A DNA stretch of 47,475 bases from Candidatus Latescibacterota bacterium (GTDB lineage Bacteria > Latescibacterota > UBA2968 > UBA8231). The position numbers were made by a program, and so were the translations under genes. This document shows, one piece after another, positions 34,849 to 44,464 of the stretch; the stretch's first letter is position 1, and every line of letters starts with the position of its first letter. The stretch spans positions 1 through 47,475 of the forward strand of contig SLHA01000056.1 in the NCBI GenBank assembly GCA_007136405.1, given 5' to 3'. The notes under the pieces were generated by a model. It was given only the letters and a program-made list of their open reading frames with translations, was not told the origin of the DNA and searched no databases.

Positions 34849-36150
34849 TCAACCCTGTATGCGCGAGAACTCGATGCGCGGATCGACGGCTTTCAGCAGG
34901 ATATCGGCCACCAAAATGCCTGCCAGAGACAGCACGGCGCCGATCGTAAAGATGGCCATGGCCATGGGGTAGTCCCGCACGATGACCGACTGGAAGGCCA
35001 GGAAGCCCATCCCGGGAATGGTGAATATCGTCTCGACGAAGACCGATCCGGCGATCATACCCGGCAGCAGCCAGCCCATCAACGTCACGATGGGAATCAA
35101 GGAATTGCGCAGCACATGGCGCAGGACCACGACACGCCCCGGCAATCCCTTGGCGTAAGCAGTGCGCACGTAGTCCAGCCGCAGGTTTTCGAGCATGCTG
35201 GTGCGCATATAGCGGGATATGGCGGCAAAACTGGAATAACTGGAGGTCACCACGGGCAACACCATGTGGTGTGCACGATCGCGCAGCAACTGCCAATAGC
35301 CCCAATCCTCGGAAGCTCCCAAGGATTGAATTCCCGCAGCCGGGAACCAGTGTAAAAACTCTCTATTGCACAGGAAAATGATGAAAAGCATGCCTACCCA
35401 GAAGGATGGCATGGACCAGAGCATGAAGGTCCCCGTGGTAAGCGACCGGTCTACGAGCGTATCCTGCCGGGTCGCAGCCACAATACCCACTGGGATACCG
35501 ATGATATAGGCAACCACCAGGCTGATCAGGTTGATCTGCAGCGTGATGGGCAGGCGCTCCAGGATGTGACCGATAACGGGCTGCTGGTCCTTGAAGGAGC
35601 GACCGAAGTTCAGGGTAACCAGACGCCAGTCCGCTGTGTGGTACAGCTGCAGACCGGCGCCCGCATAGCGATAGTTGCCCGCGGTATCCAGGGTTCTTCC
35701 GGTCCAGAACACCGATGCCTGAATACGCCTGGCAAGCTGCGGGTCCAGCCGGTGCAGGATGTCCGCGAAAGCGTCCTTCCGATCAGCTACAGGCATCTGC
35801 TCCAGTTCGCGGCGTTGTGCCGGACTGAGCTTGTCCATGACCGCGTCGACCTGGGCAGCGGCGGATTCATACGAATCGAGCCGCTCCACGCGCAGCAGCA
35901 GCCTGGAGAGCCAGTTCAGATACTGGATATGGAGTGCCTGGTCCAGCCCCAGCTGCCGGCGCAGCTCCTGACGAGTCTGTTCCAAGCCGGTGCGGCCGTC
36001 GGCGTCGATGCCCTCACCCTCGGCGGCGCCGCCGAGATACAGATCCACCGGATCCCCCGGGGCCAGGTGCATGATCAGGAAGGATATGACCGTGATGCCC
36101 AGCAGTGTGGGCAGGGCCAGTAACAAACGGTGGACTATGTACTGGATCAT
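34849..36150 (-). CDS. Peptide ABC transporter permease, OppB/YejB-like
   Basis: 433 aa. The N-terminus MIQYIVHRLLLALPTLLG with ITVISFLIMHLAPGDP is characteristic of DppB/OppB; the ATG at 36150 is preferred for that reason over an in-frame ATG at 36183. A roughly 150-residue extracytoplasmic insertion follows, then WRLVTLNFGRSF, the membrane core and the EAA-type loop AYAKGLPGRVVVLRHVLRNS. Longer than DppB (about 340), again closer to YejB. It overlaps nothing but sits 4 bases before the OppC-type gene, and 37-70 bases after the barrel-sandwich/KOW protein gene. Confidence 0.92.
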   Translation of the reverse strand: MIQYIVHRLLLALPTLLGITVISFLIMHLAPGDPVDLYLGGAAEGEGIDADGRTGLEQTRQELRRQLGLDQALHIQYLNWLSRLLLRVERLDSYESAAAQVDAVMDKLSPAQRRELEQMPVADRKDAFADILHRLDPQLARRIQASVFWTGRTLDTAGNYRYAGAGLQLYHTADWRLVTLNFGRSFKDQQPVIGHILERLPITLQINLISLVVAYIIGIPVGIVAATRQDTLVDRSLTTGTFMLWSMPSFWVGMLFIIFLCNREFLHWFPAAGIQSLGASEDWGYWQLLRDRAHHMVLPVVTSSYSSFAAISRYMRTSMLENLRLDYVRTAYAKGLPGRVVVLRHVLRNSLIPIVTLMGWLLPGMIAGSVFVETIFTIPGMGFLAFQSVIVRDYPMAMAIFTIGAVLSLAGILVADILLKAVDPRIEFSRIQG

Positions 36151-36220
36151 ATCGGCAAGGTGTTGTTGTGAGATCCGCGGCATGCCACGCGACCGGCGAC
36201 GCAGTGCCGCGGCAGCAGTA

Positions 36221-37345
36221 TCATTCCTCGATCAGCTCTACGTTGGCGCGTGGTACAGTGGCGCGCTCGCCGTTGTCGAATTCGATCTGGAGTACGCGCA
36301 CCAGAGCTTCGGAATCCACCCGTTGCGGCTCCGGTGGCAGTCCGCATACCCTGCCGCTACGGCCGAAATGGGGCACGCAGATCACGCGCAGCAGGTCTCC
36401 CAGCTGCAGTCCCTCCTGCACGTTGACCGCCGGCTGGGGCGGCTCGAGCGCTTCCAGGTCCGGCACGATGATCTCCGGACGTTGCACCCCGGCGCGAATC
36501 TGCGTCGCGCCTGAGGCCGAAGCCGGCCGGCCGTGCAACTGGCCCAGAATGGCGAACGTCTTGGCGGCCATAGCGATTTGTCCGAACCCCTCCGTCACGA
36601 CCACGGTGATGCCCAGGTTTTCCCCTCCGGTGATGGCCACGCCCAGGTCGTAACCCAGAAGATCGTTCAATTCGTGTGCCCGTATACCGCCGCCGATGAC
36701 AGCCGCGGCGCCGCAGTCCCGGGCGCGCTCCACCAGGGCGCGGGTCAGCAATGCTCCGGCGACGAGCACCTTGCCGGAACACGAATCGTCCAGCTCATCT
36801 GGCGCAATGCACGTGTCCGGTGCCTGAGTCAGCATATGCAGTTCACCCCAACACTCCCCCCCCACCCCGAAGATACCCTGTATGAACGCACCGCGCGTCT
36901 CCACGATAGCGCCTTCATCCGGTATCGTCTGGACTACCGTGCCATCGACGTAGCCCAGTACTTCCACCGGCCGGGCCGGCTGGCGCAGGATCACCTGTCC
37001 GGTAACGTTGGACACACTCTCCAGCGTCCCTGCCAACGGCGATTTGACCGTCGTCCTGAACCATTTGATCAGCGGGCGGGTCTGGGCGATGGGCTCTCCC
37101 GCCGCAACAGTGTCACCGGGCTGTTTGAGCATGAACTTGCCCAGCTCGGCGGGGGCCACGCCAAGACGATTCACCAGATTCAGTGTGCTCACCTCGCCCG
37201 GCAACTCTGTTCTCGCCAAGGCCTGGTCGTGGGTCACCGGGTCGCCTTCGCGCACCAGAACCTCGCCTCGCAGAGGAAGGCGGCGCTCACGCCGAATGGT
37301 GGCCTGGCGCGTGATGCGCAGACCCGGTGTATATGCATGCGCCAT
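36221..37345 (-). CDS. Uncharacterised protein with barrel-sandwich (lipoyl/RnfC-like) and KOW-like segments
   Basis: 374 aa; family not named. The start ATG has GAAGGGA just upstream, 10 bases after the GlmL stop. An N-terminal segment (about 45-130) alternates GEVLVREGDPVTH and VKSPLAGTLESVSNVTGQVILRQ, resembling barrel-sandwich hybrids of lipoyl, biotin or RnfC N-terminal domains, but without the MKM-type modifiable lysine. A central region has Rossmann-like glycines (AAAVIGGGI, GVAITGGENLGITVVVTEGFG). The C-terminus (about 320-374) looks like a KOW/SH3-like barrel (GDLLRVICVPHFGRSGRVCG). No enzyme motif seen. It lies between GlmL and the OppB-type permease. Confidence 0.85.
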   Translation of the reverse strand: MAHAYTPGLRITRQATIRRERRLPLRGEVLVREGDPVTHDQALARTELPGEVSTLNLVNRLGVAPAELGKFMLKQPGDTVAAGEPIAQTRPLIKWFRTTVKSPLAGTLESVSNVTGQVILRQPARPVEVLGYVDGTVVQTIPDEGAIVETRGAFIQGIFGVGGECWGELHMLTQAPDTCIAPDELDDSCSGKVLVAGALLTRALVERARDCGAAAVIGGGIRAHELNDLLGYDLGVAITGGENLGITVVVTEGFGQIAMAAKTFAILGQLHGRPASASGATQIRAGVQRPEIIVPDLEALEPPQPAVNVQEGLQLGDLLRVICVPHFGRSGRVCGLPPEPQRVDSEALVRVLQIEFDNGERATVPRANVELIEE

Positions 37346-37355
37346 TTTCGTCCCT

Positions 37356-39137
37356 TCAGTACACACCCATGGCCTTGTTCCAGGCGTCCACCTGGGCCAG
37401 CCGGGCGTCCGCTCCGGAGGCAAAAGACAGCGGGCGGCCGCGCCCATCGAGAATGACCCCCGCCTCACCTCCGCGGACGGTCACCTGCAGTTCATTGCCC
37501 TTCCCGGAACCCACATTCCAGCCGCGCCGCGGCCGCAGCGTCAGCGCAGCCTCTTCATCCGCGGCGAGTGCGTAGCGCCGCAGCTCACCAACACGCAAAG
37601 CGCCGGACTGCATCCCACCGGGAAGAAAAATCTCGAATTCTGCACACACCGAGCCCTCCTTGCCCATACCGGCAGGGGCAACGCAGGTGCCCAGATAAAC
37701 CAGGCAGTCGCGCTCGAAGACCTGGCTGGCGGCAGACTCGTCCACGGTAGCGAAGACGCCAAGGTGGGGCATCATGAAAATACTGTCAACAGCCAATCGG
37801 GTGACGCCGTCGGGTTGGAAGGCATCGACCAGCATAGCCGCGGCCTGGGCCCGCCGCGGAGCATGGGAGAGCACACCGCCGCTGCCCACCAGCAGATCGA
37901 GTTCCTGCATGTCGACCAGGCCCGCACCGGACGCCTTTTGATCGAAGACATCGGACATGGTTCGCTCTGTCTGGACCCCGGTCAGCTCGACTGCGAGTTC
38001 CTTGTGCTGGTCGAGTGCCAGTCGCAACGCCTCCCGCGCAATGGCCTGCTCGACTTGCAGTTCCTGCTTCAGTTGCGGAACGGTCGTCGGTCGGATCATC
38101 TTGTTCTTGACACGATCACGCAGTTCGGACTCATCCATCCGAAAAGGCACCCAGCGCATCACCTGCTCCAGCCCGGCCTGGGACAGGACGTTGGATATGC
38201 TGTAGGACATGCCCAGGTTGGCGCTCACCGTCCGGTTGAAGGCCCCGCCGAATACAGAGAAGACGTCCGTGGTGGCACCGCCGATGTCCACACCGATGAC
38301 ATTCAGATCGTGTTGCCGGGCTATGGCCTGGATGATCTGACCGACAGCTCCGGGCGTGGGCATGATAGGCGCACCGGTCCACGTCATCAGCTGGCGGTAA
38401 CCAGGGGCCTGGGCCATAACATGCTCCAGAAACAGATCATGAATCACCTGACGCGCCGGGCTGAGGTTTTCCTGTTCCAGCACAGGCCGAAGATTCTCGG
38501 TAACGGTCAGGCTGGTCTTCGAATGCAGTACCGCCTCGACTTCCTCGCGGGCATCGCGGTTCCCCGCGTAGATCACCGGTAGTTGGAACCCGGTGCCAAA
38601 ACGCGGCTTGACATCCGCCGCAGCGACGAACTCCGCCAGTTCGACCACATGGCTCACCGTCCCTCCGTCCGTGCCGCCGGACAACAAAAGCATATCCGGG
38701 CGCAGCTGGCGTATGCGCTCGATCTTCTGGTAGGGCAACCTGCCGTCGTTGGTGGCCAGCACATCCATGACGATGGCACCGGCGCCCAGGGCACAACGCT
38801 GCGCACTCTGGGCCGTCATCGACTGGACCACGCCTCCAACCATCATCTGCAGGCCGCCGCCGGCGCTGCTCGTCGAAATGAAGATATCCACACCGCTGTT
38901 GCCCGAAGCCGGTGTGATGATCCGCTCGCCGTCCAGAATTCGTCGCCCTGAGAGTTCCTCCACTTCCTGTATGGCATTGAGCACCCCACGGGTCACATCT
39001 TCATAGGGAGCCTCGACGGTGGTAGGGGCTTCACCCCGGCAGGTCTGACGATAGCCATCCTCGAGCTTCTCGATGAGTATGGCCTTGGTGGTCGTACTAC
39101 CGCAGTCCGTGGCGATGACGACCTTCAGCTCATCCAC
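37356..39137 (-). CDS. glmL: MutL/GlmL-family protein (methylaspartate mutase accessory ATPase family)
   Basis: 593 aa, GTG start with GAGGAG upstream, overlapping the 115-aa gene by 8 bases. Two ASKHA phosphate loops are visible: ATDCGSTTTKAILIE (residues 9-23) and GVDIGGATTDVFSVFGG (282-298). Other family landmarks include PASGNSGVDIFIS, SAGGGLQMMVGG, LLLSGGTDGG and VGSGGVLSH. The family is named for proteins encoded with B12-dependent glutamate mutase and thought to act as reactivating or assembly ATPases; homologs accompany other B12 aminomutases. No mutase or B12-binding protein is encoded in this window. It sits between a peptide-binding protein and its permeases. Confidence 0.9.
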   Translation of the reverse strand: MDELKVVIATDCGSTTTKAILIEKLEDGYRQTCRGEAPTTVEAPYEDVTRGVLNAIQEVEELSGRRILDGERIITPASGNSGVDIFISTSSAGGGLQMMVGGVVQSMTAQSAQRCALGAGAIVMDVLATNDGRLPYQKIERIRQLRPDMLLLSGGTDGGTVSHVVELAEFVAAADVKPRFGTGFQLPVIYAGNRDAREEVEAVLHSKTSLTVTENLRPVLEQENLSPARQVIHDLFLEHVMAQAPGYRQLMTWTGAPIMPTPGAVGQIIQAIARQHDLNVIGVDIGGATTDVFSVFGGAFNRTVSANLGMSYSISNVLSQAGLEQVMRWVPFRMDESELRDRVKNKMIRPTTVPQLKQELQVEQAIAREALRLALDQHKELAVELTGVQTERTMSDVFDQKASGAGLVDMQELDLLVGSGGVLSHAPRRAQAAAMLVDAFQPDGVTRLAVDSIFMMPHLGVFATVDESAASQVFERDCLVYLGTCVAPAGMGKEGSVCAEFEIFLPGGMQSGALRVGELRRYALAADEEAALTLRPRRGWNVGSGKGNELQVTVRGGEAGVILDGRGRPLSFASGADARLAQVDAWNKAMGVY

Positions 39138-39477
39138 TCTTGCTCTCCTCCATGTCACTGATTGCCCCCAGCAGCAGGTCGACCCCGTCTTGACGTTCGA
39201 GCAACCGGACCAGACGCTCGTATTCCTGCTGGTCCCACACCATCGTGGCCAGAGGCATGACAAAGATCATCGCCTGGCTTCCCACCGATCGCAGCGGCCT
39301 CACGCTCTCGAGCAGCATGACCGCAGGAACCTGCAGGCGCCGGCGCACGAGGTATGCCGCCACGCGGGTGAGCAGATCGCGGTCCCGCTCCTCCAGTGGC
39401 GTCTGCGGCGTCTTCACGGCAAAGGCGAGGGCCACCTGGGCGCGGATTCTTCCCCATGCCGACTGCGTCGACGTCAA
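39130..39477 (-). CDS. Small helical protein of unknown function linked to GlmL
   Basis: 115 aa, TTG start with a strong AGGAGG four to five bases upstream. Mostly helical and basic at first, then amphipathic: LTRVAAYLVRRRLQVPAVML, ESVRPLRSVGSQAMIFVMP and WDQQEYERLVRLLE. I recall small uncharacterised proteins with an 'AP-ESV-PL--GSQA' pattern in other bacterial phyla, but the family name is not known to me. No signal peptide. It overlaps glmL by 8 bases and lies 79 bases after the peptide-binding protein gene. An unrelated mini-frame (MKTEEGA) overlaps its ribosome-binding site. Confidence 0.75.
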   Translation of the reverse strand: MTSTQSAWGRIRAQVALAFAVKTPQTPLEERDRDLLTRVAAYLVRRRLQVPAVMLLESVRPLRSVGSQAMIFVMPLATMVWDQQEYERLVRLLERQDGVDLLLGAISDMEESKSG

Positions 39478-39556
39478 GCCCCCTCCTCTGTCTTCATGCG
39501 GTCACGATGAGCACCGTGTCAGCCGCCGTGGCCTGCCGAAAAACCGGCAGCACGGA

Positions 39557-41428
39557 TCATTGGTACTTGCGGTCGTCCGGAGTCACCCACCACTCCTTGA
39601 CATCCGCTCCGGTGGGATACCAGTTCACACCGGTGAAACGCCTGCTGTAGGCGCGGGCCACACGGTTCATCCACAGGAAGGTGTACGGCTGCTCTTCGTG
39701 CAGTATTTCCTGGAAGCGCTGGTACATCGCGATACGCCGGTCCGGATCGAATTCCTGGCGATAGGCCTCCAGGATCGCGTCGACTTCGTCGTTGCTGTAG
39801 CTGATGTAGTTGGATCCGCTTGCCTCTGATTGGGATGAATGCCATACCTGGTAGGCGTCAGGGGGGAACATCACTCCCCCGGTCCAGCCCAGAACGACGG
39901 CATCGAATTCCTTGCTGCGAACGCGCTGCAGGAATATCGACCAGTCCAGCTCGCGGACCTGACAATCGATGCCGAAGTCCCGCAGTTCGCCCTGCAGAGC
40001 GAGGGCGATGTCCTTGCGGATCTGATTTCCGGAGTTGATCAGAACCTCGAACCGGAATGTCATCCTTTCGCCGTCGATCTCCTTGTCCAGCCAGCCATCA
40101 CCCGTGGTATCGTCCCAACCGGCATCGAACAGCTTGTCCAGAGCTCGATACGGATCGTATTGGTAAGGCACCAGATCGTGGTTGTACTCGGGTCGGAACC
40201 GGTGGATGGGGCCGACAACCGCTTCACCCAGCCCGAACAGCAGGCCTTCGATCATGCTGGTTTTGTCCGTAAACAGGGACATGGCGCGCCTGACACGCTG
40301 GTCACGGAAGATCGGATGCCTGTTGTTCCAACCGATGTACACATAACTGTGTGAATACTCCACGCCCTTCAGGAAATTCTGTGTAAAAGAGGGAGACCAG
40401 CTTTTCTCGCGGAACTCGAGTGGCTGTAGCGTGTGAAAATCCAAATTGCCGTTGGTCAGTTCGATGAATGCGGCATCCGTATTGTTGATGATGTTGAAGA
40501 CAATCCGGTCGACGTAGCCAGGAGCAGGAATCGTTGCATCGGTATTGGTTCCCCAGTAGTCCGGATTCCGGGTCAACACGACTTTCTGCTGGGTCACGAC
40601 GTCGCGCGCCGGATCTTCGATCATGTAAGGTCCCGACCCCATCACTGTACGGTTGAAACCCTGGTTGAATTGCTCGGCGAACCGCTGCACCCGCTCCGCA
40701 TGGGGGCCGTCCTCCCAGCTTCCGTCCACCAGACTGGCTACCGACACCGGCTCCAGCAGATCGTCCGGATCGTAGAAATGCCTGGGCAGAATCTGGAAAA
40801 ACCCCAGAGCGACATCGTTGCGGAAATACGGCTCGTCACAGACGATGGTCACTCGATAAGGGCCATCTTTGCGAACATCCTGCACGGTCGCATAGTAGTT
40901 CCGCATGAAAGGAGCCATCACCCGGGGGTTGAGTATGGTTTTCATACTGAAGACCACGTCGGCGGCAGTGAGCGGTGTGCCATCCGAAAACCTCACATCC
41001 TCCCGTAGCTCGAAGGTGTACTCCAGCTTGTCCTCGGATATGTGCGGATACCCCCTGGCCACCCGGCCACGCAGCTCATGGGGAGGCTCGTTGTCGGCAT
41101 ACAGCAGTGTATCGAAGATGTAGCCCAGCACCCGGGAAGCCCCGGCGTCACTGGAGGTGTACGGATTCAGGCTCTCCGGATCCGAGAGCATATGCTGCAC
41201 GATCCAGTCTCCGTGCACCGGAGGATCCGTCCTGTCACAGCGCAACGGAGCCAGCTCCGTGCCGTCGAAGACCACGATGCTGTCCGTTGCCGCAAGGATC
41301 TGCTGGACCTGTTCCCAGGTGTTGCTCGCCTCGACAGCAAGCGGGCTTCCCACTACATGCAGACCGATCACCATCCATGCACAGTGGACTGTGCGGCGGT
41401 AATAGCGTAACAGCGCTGTCCTGGACAT
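39557..41428 (-). CDS. Extracellular solute-binding protein, family 5 (peptide/OppA-YejA type)
   Basis: 623 aa. Signal peptide (CAWMVIGLHVVGSPLAVEA). SBP_bac_5 landmarks: MLSDPESLNPYTSSDAGASR near the mature start, ARGYPHISEDKLEYTFELR, DVRFSDGTPLTAADVVFSM, PILKAP-like peptide lobe with FNQGFNRTVMGSGPYMI, YIGWNNRHPIFRDQRVRRAM, and SKEFDAVVLGWTGG near the end. It is periplasmic, capturing oligopeptides for the OppB/C-type permeases downstream. The ATG at 41428 has GGAG at nine bases and gives a proper signal peptide; an upstream in-frame ATG overlaps the ilvE stop. Confidence 0.93.
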   Translation of the reverse strand: MSRTALLRYYRRTVHCAWMVIGLHVVGSPLAVEASNTWEQVQQILAATDSIVVFDGTELAPLRCDRTDPPVHGDWIVQHMLSDPESLNPYTSSDAGASRVLGYIFDTLLYADNEPPHELRGRVARGYPHISEDKLEYTFELREDVRFSDGTPLTAADVVFSMKTILNPRVMAPFMRNYYATVQDVRKDGPYRVTIVCDEPYFRNDVALGFFQILPRHFYDPDDLLEPVSVASLVDGSWEDGPHAERVQRFAEQFNQGFNRTVMGSGPYMIEDPARDVVTQQKVVLTRNPDYWGTNTDATIPAPGYVDRIVFNIINNTDAAFIELTNGNLDFHTLQPLEFREKSWSPSFTQNFLKGVEYSHSYVYIGWNNRHPIFRDQRVRRAMSLFTDKTSMIEGLLFGLGEAVVGPIHRFRPEYNHDLVPYQYDPYRALDKLFDAGWDDTTGDGWLDKEIDGERMTFRFEVLINSGNQIRKDIALALQGELRDFGIDCQVRELDWSIFLQRVRSKEFDAVVLGWTGGVMFPPDAYQVWHSSQSEASGSNYISYSNDEVDAILEAYRQEFDPDRRIAMYQRFQEILHEEQPYTFLWMNRVARAYSRRFTGVNWYPTGADVKEWWVTPDDRKYQ

Positions 41429-41469
41429 ATGCCTGTTCTCCGCATCGTATGCAGTGTATGCGACCAGCA

Positions 41470-42393
41470 TCAGTTCACGAAGGTCAGCCACCCGTGCCTG
41501 TCATCCACCTGGGCGTTGATCACTTCGAAAAAAGCTTCCTGAACTCTCTGGGTCACGGGCCCTCGACTTCCCGTGCCGATGACGATCTTGTCCACGGCCG
41601 TAACCGGGGTGATCTCCGCAGCCGTCCCCGTGAAGAAAATCTCGTCCGCTATGTAGAGAAATTCCCTGGGAATGGCGCGTTGCTCGACTCTCAGGCCCAG
41701 ATCACGCGCCAGGGTAATGGCTGTGTGCCGCGTAATGCCCGGGAGTATCGAATAACTGGATGCCGGGGTATAGATGGTGCCATTGCGGACCACAAAGATA
41801 TTCTCCCCGCTGCCTTCGCTGACCAATCCATCCGTGGTAAGAACCACACCTTCGTCATAACCGTTGGTCAGAGCTTCCATTTTCACCAGCTGGGAATTCA
41901 GGTAGTTGCCTCCGGCCTTGGCCAGAAACGGCAGGGTGTTGGGTGCAACCCGGTTCCATGAGGAGGTGCACACGGACACACCTTTTTCCAGGGAGTCGGC
42001 ACCCAGATATTGTCCCCATTCCCAGACGGCAACCACCGTTTCCACCGGGCACTCAAAGGGAATCACTCCCAGCGCTCCGTATCCCCGGTATACGATAGGG
42101 CGAACATAGCATGCCTTCAGCCGGTTTTCCCTGATGGTCTCCAGCACGGCGGCACACAGTTCATCCTCCGTGTACGGCACCTCCATCCGGTAGATCTTTG
42201 CCGAATCCAGCAACCGCCGGATGTGCTCGCGCAGCCGAAAGACTGCCGATCCCGCCGCCGTATCATAACACCGAATCCCCTCGAACACGCTGGAGCCGTA
42301 ATGCACGACATGGGAGAGCACGTGAATCTGAGCGTCTTCCCAGTTCACCAGGCGGCCGTTGAACCAGATCTTATCGGACTGAGGCATGGGCAT
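41470..42393 (-). CDS. ilvE: Branched-chain amino acid aminotransferase
   Basis: 307 aa. Fold-IV PLP enzyme with [15 protein letters not shown], the PLP lysine K159 in [30 protein letters not shown], and the C-terminal [13 protein letters not shown]159 coincides with the residue number of the E. coli enzyme. It makes or consumes leucine, isoleucine and valine. ATG at 42393 with AGGAGA upstream; a second ATG six bases later is possible. It is followed 41 bases later by the peptide-binding protein gene, linking peptide uptake with amino-acid metabolism by position only. Confidence 0.96.
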   Translation of the reverse strand: MPMPQSDKIWFNGRLVNWEDAQIHVLSHVVHYGSSVFEGIRCYDTAAGSAVFRLREHIRRLLDSAKIYRMEVPYTEDELCAAVLETIRENRLKACYVRPIVYRGYGALGVIPFECPVETVVAVWEWGQYLGADSLEKGVSVCTSSWNRVAPNTLPFLAKAGGNYLNSQLVKMEALTNGYDEGVVLTTDGLVSEGSGENIFVVRNGTIYTPASSYSILPGITRHTAITLARDLGLRVEQRAIPREFLYIADEIFFTGTAAEITPVTAVDKIVIGTGSRGPVTQRVQEAFFEVINAQVDDRHGWLTFVN

Positions 42394-42502
42394 GGGTGGT
42401 TTCTCCTGAAGTTTCCGTCTCGCTTCCGAGGTGCGCCAGTCCTGTACTTGAGGATCCGTGCGCCCTTGCTGTGCAGAGCAGTGGAGTGAAAGGCTCGATG
42501 AC

Positions 42503-44464
42503 CTATAGTGACCTGCTGTACGTAACCGTGACGCTGTCGAACGTGCCGCTGAGTTGCCGGGAACGACTGGCGCGAAGGGAAAGCGTGGTGCCGGAATCAG
42601 GATTGTAGTTGACGCTGGTGCTGAGTCCTTCCCGCTCATTGCGCCGGGAAAGATACCGTTCTTCCACGTGATTGGCGTAGTCGTACTGCCACTGACGGTC
42701 CACCGAGCGATTGTAGTTGATGCTTGTGGACAGACTCGTTGCCGGACTGTACGACATGCCGACGCTGAACCGATGACCGCTGTTGTCTTCGGCTACGACC
42801 TGGGCTCCCCGTTCGACGAGCAACACCCCGTAGTCGTCCGCGTTGTACGTATAGCGAGCGTTCAGGTGCATGCTGTCGATGACTCTGCGGCGAACGGAAT
42901 GCACCATGCTCCAGCCGCGCCGGATATTGCTTTTGCGCAAAGCCGCATTCAGGTTGACCTCGCGATCGAAGTCGTAGATGGTACGCCGGGCCGAAATGCT
43001 GAAATCGTGCGTGACATTCATTCCGAGCCGCTGATACCGGGTGTTGAAACTCAGACTCAGATCCCGGTTCCGCGAGTTGTCTCCCGAGCGCGTGGCGTGC
43101 AGGTTGACGCGGTGCAGATATTTGCTCTCCAGATTCGCATTGACACGAGTGCCTCCCTCAGTAACCCCGTCATAACTCAAGCTGATACTGCTGGTATGGA
43201 CCTCGCGATCCTGCTCGCGGTTGCCGGGATTCATTTCCGAACGCAGTTCCGCATAAGTCGACAGCCGAATGGAATGCTGGCTGGCGAGCTGCCAGTCCAG
43301 AGATCCGTTGAGGAACAGGTTCTGCCGTTCCAGATCCGCGCTGGGATCCCGGAATATCTCGTCTCCTGGCAGCTGGACAGGCAGAAAACGTTCACTACTG
43401 TTGTTGATGCGAACAGTCGAGCGCCCCACCAATGGTTCGAACAACTGTCCCGAGACACTGGTTTCCAGCCGCCAGCTCTGACTCTCTCTGTCCTTGCCGA
43501 AAAATGTGTTGCCCGGGCTGTCGTCGTCGCTGGCCGTGTTGGTCCGCAGATTCTCCGAATAGGAGCCACTGGATCGCAGATCGAAACCCGCGACCTTGAA
43601 ACTCACGTTGCCGGAAACCTGGCTGTTCCTGGACTGCTGCGTTTCGACGACCACCACCGTTTCCGTCACGGTTTCTCCGTTCACCACTCGATGGATGCTG
43701 ACGGAGCGGGGCAGTCCCACCTGGGAACGCGACTCGTTCAGACTGAGATTGGTCCGGACATCACCAGGAAGCGTATACCCCACACTGGTACTCAGCCGCT
43801 CGCTTTGGTTCCTGTTGCTCTCCAGCGTGTTGTCCGTTTTGCTGAGACTCAGGGAGTTCGTCACCCTCTTGCCGGCCAGGTTAAGCTCCGGCGAGACCCG
43901 AACCGTGGCATTGTACTGGATACCGCGCTCCTCAAATGTGCTGTCCAGGTTGGCCCGTGTGGCTCGACTTGCGGAGATCAGCCCAGGTGTCACGTTGATC
44001 CGAAGGCTGCGGAAACGTCCTTGCTGCAGTGGGCTGAACTGCAAGCCGGCATTGTAGGAGTGGTTGCGTATTTTCTGTTGGGTCAGCGTAGCACTCCGGA
44101 CTGACATATTGGCGCCCAGGCGCAGACTGGCCCGTGGCCCCAGAATGGGGTAATCGATGGAGGTATTGAGACTGGCATTGTCCTGCCAGTTGCGACTGTC
44201 TCCCCGCTCATCGAAAGTGGAACTCATGTTCGCCGAGGTATTTATGCGAAGCATCGACCTGCCGGTCCCGGCCGAGGACAGTCGCACCGGCGTGGTATAG
44301 GTCCACTGCGGCAACCGGTGGTTCCAGCTCATGCGTGAGCTGGTCTTGCTGAAATTGAGCGTGTATTGCTGCGCGTCTACCGCACTGGTAGCAACGATAA
44401 GCAACAATGCGGCGCCTGCTGTCCAGGCAGGCCAGCCTGATGGAACTGCGGGCCATGGATTCAT
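42503..44464 (-). CDS. Predicted outer-membrane beta-barrel protein of unknown function
   Basis: 653 aa, not recognised. Signal peptide [16 protein letters not shown]. The rest is a long alternation of short strands rich in Ser, Asn, Arg, Thr ([47 protein letters not shown]) ending VTVTYSRSL, consistent with a barrel of many strands. Similar segments recur: [12 protein letters not shown] (about 85) and [12 protein letters not shown] (about 175), suggesting internal duplication. Some resemblance to large TonB-independent barrels is visible but no family motif. It overlaps rsmA by 4 bases (ATGA). Confidence 0.7.
   Translation of the reverse strand: MNPWPAVPSGWPAWTAGAALLLIVATSAVDAQQYTLNFSKTSSRMSWNHRLPQWTYTTPVRLSSAGTGRSMLRINTSANMSSTFDERGDSRNWQDNASLNTSIDYPILGPRASLRLGANMSVRSATLTQQKIRNHSYNAGLQFSPLQQGRFRSLRINVTPGLISASRATRANLDSTFEERGIQYNATVRVSPELNLAGKRVTNSLSLSKTDNTLESNRNQSERLSTSVGYTLPGDVRTNLSLNESRSQVGLPRSVSIHRVVNGETVTETVVVVETQQSRNSQVSGNVSFKVAGFDLRSSGSYSENLRTNTASDDDSPGNTFFGKDRESQSWRLETSVSGQLFEPLVGRSTVRINNSSERFLPVQLPGDEIFRDPSADLERQNLFLNGSLDWQLASQHSIRLSTYAELRSEMNPGNREQDREVHTSSISLSYDGVTEGGTRVNANLESKYLHRVNLHATRSGDNSRNRDLSLSFNTRYQRLGMNVTHDFSISARRTIYDFDREVNLNAALRKSNIRRGWSMVHSVRRRVIDSMHLNARYTYNADDYGVLLVERGAQVVAEDNSGHRFSVGMSYSPATSLSTSINYNRSVDRQWQYDYANHVEERYLSRRNEREGLSTSVNYNPDSGTTLSLRASRSRQLSGTFDSVTVTYSRSL

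Noticed and set aside
37008..38582. 524-codon plus-strand open frame
   Set aside because: Antisense to GlmL and the neighbouring gene; no family resemblance.
42554..44104. 516-codon plus-strand open frame
   Set aside because: Antisense to the barrel gene, which has a signal peptide and an overlap with rsmA supporting the minus strand.
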